DNA of 64,000 nucleotides, from contig DIZF01000001.1 of the NCBI GenBank assembly GCA_002427815.1, positions 211,773-275,772 on the forward strand. The letters run 5' to 3'. The notes under the pieces were generated by a model. That model was not told the DNA's origin, did no database searches, and saw only the letters and a list, made by a program, of their open reading frames with translations. Of the stretch, positions 53,517 through 61,525 are shown one piece after another (the first letter of the stretch is position 1; every line of letters starts with the position of its first letter). Position numbers and translations under genes: made by a program. Source of the DNA: Ramlibacter tataouinensis. GTDB lineage: Bacteria; Pseudomonadota; Gammaproteobacteria; Burkholderiales; Burkholderiaceae_C.

Positions 53517-55604
53517 CTAATCCTCTCCGGAACTGTGGCGGGCGGCATAGCGTGCCATCAAGGCGGCCTGGGCGCCGTGCCGGGTGGGATCGCACGCACC
53601 CCTGACGCGCCTGTAGTGGCCGTCCGGCATCAGGTCCCACGCGTCGCGTTCATCGTGCAGGCAGGCCACCAAGCATTCGTCGACGATACGCTGGCGCAGC
53701 TTGGCATCGGTCACCGGCCAGGCCAGTTCGATGCGGCGCAGCATGTTTCGGTTCATCCAGTCGGCACTGGACAGATAAAGTTCTTCCTCCTGCCCCTGGC
53801 GAAAATAAAAGACGCGCGAATGTTCCAGGAAGCGTCCGATGATCGAGCGCACACGGATGTTGTCGGTGACACCGGGTACGCGGGCCGGAAGCATGCACGC
53901 TCCGCGCACGATCAGGTCGATTTTCACGCCCTGCCGGGCAGCGCGAGTCAGCGCAAGCATCAACGCCTCGTCTGTCAGCGCGTTCATCTTCAGCACGATT
54001 CTCGCTTCCTGGCCACCGGTGGCGGCCCCGCCCAGCGCATCGATCTTCTCGATCAGTTTGCGCTGCAGATGAAAAGGGGCGAGCCACATCAGGTTGAGCT
54101 TGGGCAGCCGGCTCTGACTGGCCAGATGCACGAAGACGGTTTCGACATCGGCCGTCAGGCGGGCATCGGCCGTGAGATAGCTCAGGTCGGTGTACAGACG
54201 CGCCGTGGTCGGGTTGTAGTTGCCGGTAGACAGGTGCGCATAGCGCGCCAGTACCTTGCCTTCGCGACGGGTCACCAGCAGCATCTTGGCGTGCGTCTTC
54301 AGTCCCACTACGCCGTACACGACCTGCGCGCCGATCGATTCCAGGCTTTCTGCCCAATTGATGTTGGCCTCTTCGTCGAAGCGGGCCTTGAGTTCCACCA
54401 CAGCCGTGACCTCCTTGCCAAGGCGCACCGCCTCACGCAGGAGATCGATCAAGGTCGGGTCGGTACCGGTGCGGTAGATGGTCTGCTTGATGGCAAGAAC
54501 GTCGGGGTCGTTGACTGCTTCGCGCAGAAAGGCCAGGACGCCATCAAAGCTTTCATACGGCTGATGAATCAGCACATCGCCCTGCCGCAGCCGTTCGAAA
54601 AAAGACTGTCCCGGCGTCAGCTGCACCGGGTAAGTCGGCTTGAAGGGCGGGAACAGAAGTTTTGACGCGTCCACCAGCTCGATCAGCTGCTGCAGCCGTG
54701 CCAGGTTCACCGGACCGTTGACACGGTAGAGCGCTGGTTCCGGCAGATTGAACTGTTTCCGCAGGAAGCTGGACAGGTACTCGGAGCATCCCGCTGAAAC
54801 CTCGAGCCGGACGGCCTGCCCGAAGTGCCGCTGCTGCAGGCCCAGGCGCAAGGCGGCGCGCAAATTGAGCACCTCGTCTTCATCCACCGCCAGGTCCGAA
54901 TGGCGGGTGACGCGGAACTGGGAGAACTGTCCGACCTCCCGGCCGGGAAACAGCGCAACGAGATGCGCGCGGATCACGCTGGACAGCGATACGAACAGCG
55001 CTTTCTTGCCCGAAACCTTGACCGGCATGCGGATCAGCCGCGGCAGCACGCGCGGGACCTTGACGATGGCGATCTCGTTCTCCCGGCCGAACGCGTCCTT
55101 GCCACCCAGCCGGACGATGAAGTTCAGCGACTTGTTGGCCACTTGCGGGAATGGGTGCGCCGGATCCAGCCCGACCGGGATCAGCAGCGGCCGCAACTCC
55201 CGCTGGAAGTATTCGTCCGCCCAGTGTCTTTGCGCCGGGTTGCGCTCGCCGTGCGAGACGATCGATATCCCGTTCCGCGCAAAGGCCGGCATCAGTTCGT
55301 CGTTGTAGAGCGCGTATTGCCGTTCCACCAGCTTATGGGCCGCCGCGGCCAATGCCTCGAAGGACTCCAGCGTGTACACACCATTGTGAGTGCCGCCTTG
55401 AGCCGCCGTCAGATGGGGCGCGGCCCGCACCTCGAAGAACTCGTCCAGGTTGGAGGAAACGATGCACAGGTAGCGCAGACGCTCGAGCAACGGCACGTCG
55501 TCGCGGTGCGTCCAATCCAGCACGCGCTCGTTGAAGGACAGGATGCTGTGATCGCGGTCGAGGAAGGCAATGGCGGAGGCTGTGGCGGGTGACGCGACGG
55601 TCAT
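53517..55604 (-). CDS. ppk1: Polyphosphate kinase 1
   Basis: 695 residues in the four-domain PPK1 layout: N domain (FNERVLDWTHRDDVPLLERL with LRYLCIVSSNLDEFFEVRA), head domain, and two PLD-like catalytic domains with the autophosphorylated His in GLKTHAKMLLVTRREG, the second in RYAHLSTGNYN, and the phosphate contacts in VVELKARFDEEANINWAESL. It polymerises the gamma phosphate of ATP into polyphosphate at the inner membrane. Start at 55604 chosen by family length. A Pho-box-like site lies 42 bases upstream. Confidence 0.96.
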   Translation of the reverse strand: MTVASPATASAIAFLDRDHSILSFNERVLDWTHRDDVPLLERLRYLCIVSSNLDEFFEVRAAPHLTAAQGGTHNGVYTLESFEALAAAAHKLVERQYALYNDELMPAFARNGISIVSHGERNPAQRHWADEYFQRELRPLLIPVGLDPAHPFPQVANKSLNFIVRLGGKDAFGRENEIAIVKVPRVLPRLIRMPVKVSGKKALFVSLSSVIRAHLVALFPGREVGQFSQFRVTRHSDLAVDEDEVLNLRAALRLGLQQRHFGQAVRLEVSAGCSEYLSSFLRKQFNLPEPALYRVNGPVNLARLQQLIELVDASKLLFPPFKPTYPVQLTPGQSFFERLRQGDVLIHQPYESFDGVLAFLREAVNDPDVLAIKQTIYRTGTDPTLIDLLREAVRLGKEVTAVVELKARFDEEANINWAESLESIGAQVVYGVVGLKTHAKMLLVTRREGKVLARYAHLSTGNYNPTTARLYTDLSYLTADARLTADVETVFVHLASQSRLPKLNLMWLAPFHLQRKLIEKIDALGGAATGGQEARIVLKMNALTDEALMLALTRAARQGVKIDLIVRGACMLPARVPGVTDNIRVRSIIGRFLEHSRVFYFRQGQEEELYLSSADWMNRNMLRRIELAWPVTDAKLRQRIVDECLVACLHDERDAWDLMPDGHYRRVRGACDPTRHGAQAALMARYAARHSSGED

Positions 55605-55645
55605 TCGATGATTGACGCAGAAATGAAGGAGTGTGCCGCTGTTTG

Positions 55646-55663
55646 ATGACAAGTCTGTGACAG
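55646..55663 (-). promoter_or_regulatory. Pho-box-like site upstream of ppk1
   Basis: On the minus strand, CTGTCAC-AGAC-TTGTCAT fits the 18-base PhoB consensus (CTGTCAT, four bases, CTGTCAT) with few changes and correct heptamer spacing. It is 42 bases before the ppk1 ATG. Phosphate-starvation control of ppk is known in other proteobacteria. Confidence 0.65.
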
Positions 55664-55842
55664 CGTCTGGCCACGCTCGCTCTTGTGTTGTCAGGGCACC
55701 TCTTGATCATGTTACAGAGCAGGGTGATAGGTAACCTTTTCACCCGTTAGCGGGGCTTTTACGTGTTCTTGTCACGTTCTCTCACCTGGACGCTCAATCT
55801 TTGGTCAGGATCGGGGCCTTGCAATCGATCAAGGACCGATAC

Positions 55843-57084
55843 ATGACTTTCAAGAAGATGAATGAGGGCCTCTGGGCGCGTTCCGCCCGTGCCCTGGCAA
55901 TGCTGGGCGCCGTTGCCGTGCTGGCCGCCTGCGGCGGCGGTGGCGGGGGTGGCTCGGCGGCCGGTGGCGATGGCAGCTTGCGCGTGGCGTTGACCGATGC
56001 ACCGAGCTGTGGCTATGACCATGTCTACGTCACGATCCAGAAGGTTAGCGTGAACCAGAGCGCCACTGCGGCCGACTCGGACGGCGGCTGGACCGATATC
56101 ACGCTGTCACCGGCACGCCAGGTGGATCTGACCGCATTGACCAACGGCGTGCTCGAAGAGCTCGGTACCACGCCACTGCCGGCGGGACAGTACTCGCAGA
56201 TCCGGCTGGTCCTGGCCAGCAACACCGGGGCCGGCGCCAGCGCCCTGGCCAACGCCGTGCAACCCACCGGCGGCGCACTGACGGCTCTCACGACACCCAG
56301 CGCACAGCAAAGCGGGCTGAAGCTGCAGGCTCACTTCGATGTGGCCGCCGGCCAGATGGCCGACGTGGTGCTGGACTTCGATGCCTGCCGCTCCGTGGTG
56401 AAGGCGGGCAACTCGGGCCAATACATCCTCAAGCCGGTGATTTCGGTGATGCGTCGCATGGTCACGGGACTCCAGGGCTATGTGACGACGACCTTGTCGC
56501 TTGGCAGCACCACGGTCGCGGCGCAACAGAGCGGCGTCACGATCCGATCCACGGTGCCGGACTCCAGCGGCAAGTTCAGCATCCCCTACCTGCCGGCCGG
56601 CACCTACGACCTGGTCGTCAGGTCCGATGCGCATGCAACTGCCGTGGTCACAGGCATTCCCATCGGTACCGCCACCACCGTCGTCAATGGCACCACCACC
56701 GCGATCGCCCCGCCGGCGTCCGCAATGGCCGACGTGACCGGCACCGTGACACAGAGCTCGATCTCCGGCAGCACCACGGTCACCACGGTGCTGACCGAAG
56801 CCGGTGCACGCGCCCTGCAGGCATTGACGGGTGGGCCCACCATCGAACTGGGCAATCAGCCGGTCGACTCGGTACTGGCCAGCTACGCCTTCCACCTTCC
56901 TGTTGCCGCGCCAGTGAAGGCGCCCTATGTGTCGTCGGGATCAACGCTCAGCTTCGCACCCGACGCGGCCGTGGCGGGTCAATACACGATCCAGGTCCAG
57001 TCCCCCGGCCGTGCGACGCAGGAGAAACCGGCCAGCATCAGCGGCGGCGCCTCCACATCGGTGAACTTCGGCTACGGGCCCTGA
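55843..57084 (+). CDS. DUF4382 lipoprotein
   Basis: 413 residues. Lipobox LAAC near residue 29 and a Gly tract, then a DUF4382 domain (LRVALTDAPSCGYDHVYVTI, QVDLTALTNGVLEELGTTPL, AGQYSQIRLVLASNTG), followed by a carboxypeptidase-like beta-sandwich (FSIPYLPAGTYDLVVRSDAH) and a second repeat toward the C-terminus. Exported, surface or periplasmic; function unknown. Divergent from ppk1, sharing about 240 bases of control region. AAGGA sits 7 bases before the ATG. Confidence 0.82.
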   Translation: MTFKKMNEGLWARSARALAMLGAVAVLAACGGGGGGGSAAGGDGSLRVALTDAPSCGYDHVYVTIQKVSVNQSATAADSDGGWTDITLSPARQVDLTALTNGVLEELGTTPLPAGQYSQIRLVLASNTGAGASALANAVQPTGGALTALTTPSAQQSGLKLQAHFDVAAGQMADVVLDFDACRSVVKAGNSGQYILKPVISVMRRMVTGLQGYVTTTLSLGSTTVAAQQSGVTIRSTVPDSSGKFSIPYLPAGTYDLVVRSDAHATAVVTGIPIGTATTVVNGTTTAIAPPASAMADVTGTVTQSSISGSTTVTTVLTEAGARALQALTGGPTIELGNQPVDSVLASYAFHLPVAAPVKAPYVSSGSTLSFAPDAAVAGQYTIQVQSPGRATQEKPASISGGASTSVNFGYGP

Positions 57085-57126
57085 CGGGCGAAAGCACAAA
57101 GCCGCGGGCGCGCGGCTCTCTCCATC

Positions 57127-57152
57127 AAAAGCCGGGCCTGCCCGGCTTTTTC
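57127..57152 (+). terminator. Rho-independent terminator
   Basis: AAAAGCCGGGC, a two-base loop and GCCCGGCTTTTT form an 11-bp GC-rich stem ending in a T-run. It closes the DUF4382 transcription unit; because it is nearly symmetric it may also work on the opposite strand. A second hairpin (AGCCGCGGGCGCGCGGCT) lies just before it. Confidence 0.85.
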
Positions 57153-57243
57153 TTGCCCGCAAGAAGGCCGGAGGCACTGTGGCTTCGCGCCGAGCGGCCG
57201 CGCAGGGCGGCGGCCGACGCCCGGAGGTAAACTCTGGCCTCCC

Positions 57244-57333
57244 GGAGAGTTGGCAGAGCGGTTGAATGCACCGGTCTTGAAAACCGGCGATGTCGCAAGA
57301 CATCCGTGAGTTCGAATCTCACACTCTCCGCCA
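57244..57333 (+). tRNA. tRNA-Ser (anticodon UGA)
   Basis: A 90-base class II tRNA. Acceptor GGAGAGT (57244-57250) pairs with ACTCTCC (57323-57329), discriminator G and an encoded CCA end. The anticodon arm CCGGT-CTTGAAA-ACCGG has TGA in the loop. A long variable arm (GATGTCGCAAGACATC) and the TTCGAAT T-loop confirm serine. The integrase gene follows after 92 bases, so the 3' half is the likely attachment site of the element that starts here. Confidence 0.97.
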
Positions 57334-57425
57334 GCGCCGCTAAGTCCTTGATTTAGCTCGCAACTCATTGATTCCATGCAGGTTTTTCATGTTTGCTACA
57401 TGAGAGTGCTACGGCACCGCCTGCC

Positions 57426-58946
57426 ATGTCCCGTTCGTTCCCGTTCATCCAGCGTCGCGGCTTCACGTTGACCTTCCGCATCGCTGTTCCTGCAGACCTT
57501 CGCGATCTGGTCGGCCTGTCCGAGGTCACCAAGACTCTGAAGACGGGCGACAAGAGCGTGGCAGCTCCGCTCGCCCTCATCTATGCCGCCCAGGTCAAGA
57601 GGGCATACTCCGCCGTCAGGGAGTCTGCTGCAGACATGGATGAAGAGAAACTGAAGAATTTGACGGTCGCCACGAAGCTCAAGCTGCGTCTGGACCGAAT
57701 CGAAGACACGTACACCGACGAGTTGGCTGCTCAAAACACTCGACACCGAGCTGAAATCGCTCGGCTTCGATTAGAGGTGGAAAACATGAGCCTGAAACAG
57801 CGCTTGGCTGCGCCGGAGCGTATTCAGGTAGGCAGCCCTGCCCCAACCTCGTCGGCAGCGCCAGCCGCCCAACCAAGGGCAACCTCGCCCCAGTTGAGCA
57901 AGGTGGTGGGTGCCTTCCTAGCCGGGTTCCCAAAAAAGAAGGCGGCACCGATGTTCAAAAAGCACGGTGCCGTGCTGCCTTTGATGCTGGACGTCATCGG
58001 TGACAAGCCGGTCCATGACCTTCGCCAGGCAGATCTGAATCGCTTCTTCGTCGTGGTCCAAAAGTTGCCACCCCGGTGGAGTGACTTATGCCGACAACGG
58101 AGCATCAAGCCTGCCGTACTGGCTGAAGAAGTTCACATCAAAACGATGGCGTCCAAAACCTTCGAGGACACATACAAAGCGTGTGTCAGGTCCTTCCTGA
58201 AAGACGCACGAGTGCAGTGGCAAGACGAGGGATTTCCCGTCACTTTGACGACCGAGGGCATCTCGTATTCGGGCACCCGAAAAGCGGGCGAAAACAAGCA
58301 GCGCGGCTTCACAGACAGCGAGCTAGCGCGGCTCTTTGGAGGCGAAGAGATGAAGCTCTTCGCTACCGAGCGCAATCTGGAAAATCAATACTGGCTGCCT
58401 CAAATCGGGTTGCATACCGGCGCGCGAGTGAACGAGATTTGTCAGCTCAATCCCCAGATTGACATATGCCAGGAGGCCAGCTCTGGCATCTGGTATTTTC
58501 TATTCGACAAAGACACGGATGGCGATGAACGAATCATCAAGAGCGTGAAGAACGAGACCTCGAAGCGTAAAGTCCCGATCCATTCACGCCTGCTGTCGTT
58601 GGGCCTTCTAGGCTACGTCGACCGGGTGAAGGCGTCCGGCTCCAAGCTCTTGTTTCCGGCTTGGAAGCCGAGCCGAGGCCGAGCAAGCTCAGTCGGCGAA
58701 AAATGGTTCCGAGACTTCATTGTCGAAGCGGGCTTACGTGACGACACCGTCGGCGCCCGATTGGTGGGGATGCACGCTTTCCGATCAACCCTGTTGGAGA
58801 GGGCCTTCAACGCGACCCCGCCGTTGGATGCAACTTCGATCACGGGACACGCCGGGAAAGCTGATGCCGTTGTCCGAAACTACCAGGGCGAGCTGTCACT
58901 TACGAACAAGCAGCAGATACTGGAAGCTATTCGGTTTGGGGTCTAG
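57426..58946 (+). CDS. int: Tyrosine recombinase/integrase of a tRNA-Ser-borne element
   Basis: 506 residues. An N-terminal beta-rich arm-binding region (FIQRRGFTLTFRIAVPADLR) precedes a coiled linker, a core-binding domain and the catalytic domain. Catalytic residues can be placed: R334 in HTGARVNEI, H450 and R453 in MHAFRST, H475 in ITGHAG and nucleophile Y486 in RNYQG. It catalyses site-specific insertion and excision, presumably at the adjacent tRNA-Ser 3' end. The ATG at 57426 gives the family N-terminus. Confidence 0.93.
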   Translation: MSRSFPFIQRRGFTLTFRIAVPADLRDLVGLSEVTKTLKTGDKSVAAPLALIYAAQVKRAYSAVRESAADMDEEKLKNLTVATKLKLRLDRIEDTYTDELAAQNTRHRAEIARLRLEVENMSLKQRLAAPERIQVGSPAPTSSAAPAAQPRATSPQLSKVVGAFLAGFPKKKAAPMFKKHGAVLPLMLDVIGDKPVHDLRQADLNRFFVVVQKLPPRWSDLCRQRSIKPAVLAEEVHIKTMASKTFEDTYKACVRSFLKDARVQWQDEGFPVTLTTEGISYSGTRKAGENKQRGFTDSELARLFGGEEMKLFATERNLENQYWLPQIGLHTGARVNEICQLNPQIDICQEASSGIWYFLFDKDTDGDERIIKSVKNETSKRKVPIHSRLLSLGLLGYVDRVKASGSKLLFPAWKPSRGRASSVGEKWFRDFIVEAGLRDDTVGARLVGMHAFRSTLLERAFNATPPLDATSITGHAGKADAVVRNYQGELSLTNKQQILEAIRFGV

Positions 58947-59188
58947 ACATGTTGCGGTCCAACGTGGCCGCGACACCTGGAGCGGGCGATGGGAACCCGC
59001 TCCATGTCTCTTCCCACTCGCAGCACGAGTTGATGAACAGTCCATTTGTATCACGACTTTGTATGCGCGGGCGACAACGAGACAGCGAGCTGCCAAGCGG
59101 TGCGCGAGGGGGGACTCGAGTTGGTTCAGGAGGCGCGGCGCAGCTTTGGCCGATAGAGAAGCGCCCAGTTGGGACCCGCCGCGAGTGG
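58947..59188. other. Intergenic stretch behind the integrase
   Basis: No convincing gene. Convergent ends of the integrase and the Fic gene meet here. Confidence 0.35.
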
Positions 59189-59785
59189 TCAATCTCGAGC
59201 GAATGTGATGAGGGAATCTACCGCGCCCGCATCTGCTTCGCGCAAGGCATTCAGGTACCGCTCACGCGCTGCGCCCGTAGACACCAAGTCCGCACCTCCT
59301 CCCCAGGAAAAGGCCAGTCCGCCCAGCTGGGTCACGAGCAGTTCAGCCATCAACCGAGAGTGGCGCCCATTGCCGTTCGGGAACGGATGAATCCAGACCA
59401 GCCGATGATGAAACCGGATGGCCAGTTCATCAGCGGCGTAGATGTTGTTGTCCTTCTGGTGCTGAATGTTGTCCAGCAAATCCCTAAGCTGAACCGCAAT
59501 CTGTTCCCAAGCTACCCCGATCGTCTTGTCGCTTGATCGGAAGGTTCCCGCCCACTTCCAGGTATCGCCGAACATGCGTTGATGTAGTTCGCGGATGAAC
59601 CCCTCATTCAGAAAGTCACGTTTACGCTGCCTGGTCTGCTGCGCCCACTCTCGCCCCTGAAGGATGTTGTTTTGCTCCCAGGCGTTCAAGTCCGCTTGGC
59701 TCGTGATGTGCTTCGGCAGGAGGCCGGCGGCCTCATCTGGATCGAGGGGGGTGGATCCAGGGGCATCCTGGAAAACTGTCACCAC
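59189..59785 (-). CDS. Mobile mystery protein B (Fic domain)
   Basis: 198 residues. The Fic active site HPFPNGNGRHSR at 133-144 is complete, including the catalytic His and the phosphate-binding Asn/Gly/Arg, so AMP (or other nucleotide) transfer to a target protein is expected. The N-terminal LLPKHITSQADLNAWEQNNI region is typical of the TIGR02613-type family, which almost always pairs with protein A. It overlaps the protein A gene by 7 bases. The pair behaves genetically like a regulator-toxin cassette carried on mobile DNA. Confidence 0.92.
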   Translation of the reverse strand: MVTVFQDAPGSTPLDPDEAAGLLPKHITSQADLNAWEQNNILQGREWAQQTRQRKRDFLNEGFIRELHQRMFGDTWKWAGTFRSSDKTIGVAWEQIAVQLRDLLDNIQHQKDNNIYAADELAIRFHHRLVWIHPFPNGNGRHSRLMAELLVTQLGGLAFSWGGGADLVSTGAARERYLNALREADAGAVDSLITFARD

Positions 59786-60237
59786 AGTTTGCTTCGCGGT
59801 CCGTCAAGGAGGCTCTTCGCCAAGATCGCCAGCTGGACCTCGCGATTTCTGCCTTTGACGCCCTGGTCCTCTAGCGACATGGAATGCGCAACAGGCGCGA
59901 GCTTCTGCCGTGCCACTTCGTGCGCTCTGGCGTGGAGTTGCTGGAGTAGTGGCCGCCTGGGCACGAGGGCATACAGCAGCTCGCAATCCAGCGCTTCCGC
60001 CATTTTCCGAAGACTCGCCAAGGTGATCAGTTGGTCTGCCTCCGCGGCCTCTAGCTTGCGCAATCCTGGGGCCGTGATCCCCAGCCGTGCAGCTAGTGCG
60101 CGGCCAGGCATCCCTAAAGCCTCACGGATCGTACGTGCCCAGCCAATCGCAGGTGTATGCGGCAGCTTTGCCTCTCGCCATTGGGCCAGCATGTGATCAA
60201 CCTGATGAAGCCGCAGCGCTCGAAGTTGAGGTTTCAT
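59779..60237 (-). CDS. Mobile mystery protein A (Xre-like helix-turn-helix)
   Basis: 152 residues. A helix-turn-helix occupies about 33-85 (RTIREALGMPGRALAARLGI, TAPGLRKLEAAEADQLITLA). The family (TIGR02612-type) is found upstream of the Fic partner in many genomes and probably represses the operon and may restrain or activate the Fic protein. Three direct repeats in 33-base steps precede the start, one within the promoter spacer, consistent with autoregulation. Confidence 0.9.
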   Translation of the reverse strand: MKPQLRALRLHQVDHMLAQWREAKLPHTPAIGWARTIREALGMPGRALAARLGITAPGLRKLEAAEADQLITLASLRKMAEALDCELLYALVPRRPLLQQLHARAHEVARQKLAPVAHSMSLEDQGVKGRNREVQLAILAKSLLDGPRSKLW

Positions 60238-60243
60238 AAAACA

Positions 60244-60326
60244 TACCCATAGGTTTCTTTTGTAGATGACAATAGTAACTCATGGGTTTCTATTTTGCAA
60301 TAGAAAAGAAACTCATGGGTTTCTAT
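60244..60326 (-). promoter_or_regulatory. Promoter and three phased 17-bp repeats of the mystery A/B operon
   Basis: AACTCATGGGTTTCTAT occurs at 60277-60293 and 60310-60326, and a diverged version TACCCATAGGTTTCTTT at 60244-60260. The starts are exactly 33 bases apart, about three helical turns, so bound dimers would line up on one face. On the minus strand TTGCAA (60295-60300) and TACTAT (60272-60277) form a sigma-70 promoter with a 17-base spacer that is filled by the middle repeat. Confidence 0.75.
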
Positions 60327-60631
60327 ATGAGGGGGCCGCCGGCCGCATGCTGATAATTAAGGTAACGATCATCACAACGGAAACGACTGCGACGATTACC
60401 ATCACCATGGTGACGTTGCGGCCACTCACGGAGACCATGATCGAGGTCATGACGTCGACGTCCTTGCCATGGACAGCAACATCACGATGACCCGTCACCC
60501 GGGTCACCCAGGCGCGCCCACGGGAAGTAATGTGCGCTTGAAGGACATCCGCCACAACACGGCGTTCGCGGCTAGGGTATCGATTAACGCACGGTCCGTA
60601 TAGCGAGCGAGGTGAGTGACTCGGCGACGGA
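60327..60631. other. Low-complexity stretch with Thr/Ile- and His-rich frames, no certain gene
   Basis: From 60347 a plus-strand frame starts MLIIKVTIITTETTATITIT and continues Thr-rich to 60490; a second frame is His/Asp-rich without a start codon, and the minus strand could encode a hydrophobic peptide. All three reflect one run of CAT/GAC/ACG-type trinucleotides. No ribosome site is well placed, so I do not call a gene. Confidence 0.3.
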
Positions 60632-61525
60632 TCAGATCCTCTGCATTTGTTGGCCGAGTTCGTTCAAAGCGTCCCCGAACGCACGATTCACGACGGCGTT
60701 TGGAGTGATGACCAGGTGCTTCTGTTTCCGCAAATCCCAGGCGGCTCCACGGGTCTTCCACATTGCCCCGTCATCCAGACTACCCTTGAAATCGCTACCC
60801 ATGAAGAAGGCGGGTGAGCAAAACGTTCTCAGCCTTTTCCCAAACGACTTCATGTCGCCAATACGATCGATCCCCGCCCAAGACGGAATATCCATTGACA
60901 GTTCAATCCGCAGGAAAGGTTGGCCGATCATCGGCACACCCTGGTCCATGGTCTTGATGTAAAGCTTGAGCCTCACCAGCCTCCTGGGGCTGCAATACCA
61001 CACCGTAGTGAGAGGCGCTGCCTTTGCGACTGCGTCATGGACGTGTTTCCTCGTGCCCAGGTCCCAGTATTCGCGGACAGCCTTGTCGTCGAAGAGACGG
61101 TGACGCTGGGGCGCAACGCAATGCCGCATTTCCTCCTTCAGCTTGCGCAGGAGATAGATGTCATTCGTCCCTGCTGGCAGACGCGCGTCCACCGCGATTT
61201 CGATGTATTCGACTCGATCGCCGCCCCGATTGGTGGACAACCAGCGAAGATCATCGAGCGTCGGATCGTGAATCGTCGCCGCCTTGGGATCATCGTTTCG
61301 GCGGGCTACCTTGCCTTTGAGCGCCGCCTTCAGTTCAGCGAACGCTGCAACCGAGAGTCTTGGCGGTCTCGCGATAGTGATGCAATCGATCTTGGCGCGC
61401 AGAGGTCTAAACCCCGACAGATCAACCGCATTTGGCGCGAATGTCGGGATTTCCTGGCGAAGTTGCTCGGCGAGTGCCCTCTCAAAGCGCGCGCTGTTGT
61501 CCAGGTTCTTTCTTGGCAAATACAT
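60632..61525 (-). CDS. Hypothetical protein, faintly replication-initiator-like
   Basis: About 297 residues from the ATG at 61525 (MYLPRKNLDNSARFERALAE); the open frame extends further upstream without a good start. The middle and C-terminal part has the pattern YIEIAVDARLP, then RHCVAPQRH, then VRLKLYIKTMDQG and PFLRIELSM, reminiscent of rolling-circle or phage/plasmid replication proteins, where a strand with R-x-Y-x-K is followed by an RIE strand. The match is weak. On a mobile element such a protein would be at home. Confidence 0.5.
   Translation of the reverse strand: MYLPRKNLDNSARFERALAEQLRQEIPTFAPNAVDLSGFRPLRAKIDCITIARPPRLSVAAFAELKAALKGKVARRNDDPKAATIHDPTLDDLRWLSTNRGGDRVEYIEIAVDARLPAGTNDIYLLRKLKEEMRHCVAPQRHRLFDDKAVREYWDLGTRKHVHDAVAKAAPLTTVWYCSPRRLVRLKLYIKTMDQGVPMIGQPFLRIELSMDIPSWAGIDRIGDMKSFGKRLRTFCSPAFFMGSDFKGSLDDGAMWKTRGAAWDLRKQKHLVITPNAVVNRAFGDALNELGQQMQRI

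Noticed and set aside
60244..60326. Possible CRISPR array because of regularly spaced repeats
   Set aside because: Repeats are 17 bases with 16-base gaps, one is diverged, and they overlap a promoter next to a regulator gene; no cas genes. An operator array explains them.
60347..60490. Threonine-type leader peptide gene
   Set aside because: No threonine biosynthesis gene or attenuator hairpin follows; several frames are equally biased because of the trinucleotide run.
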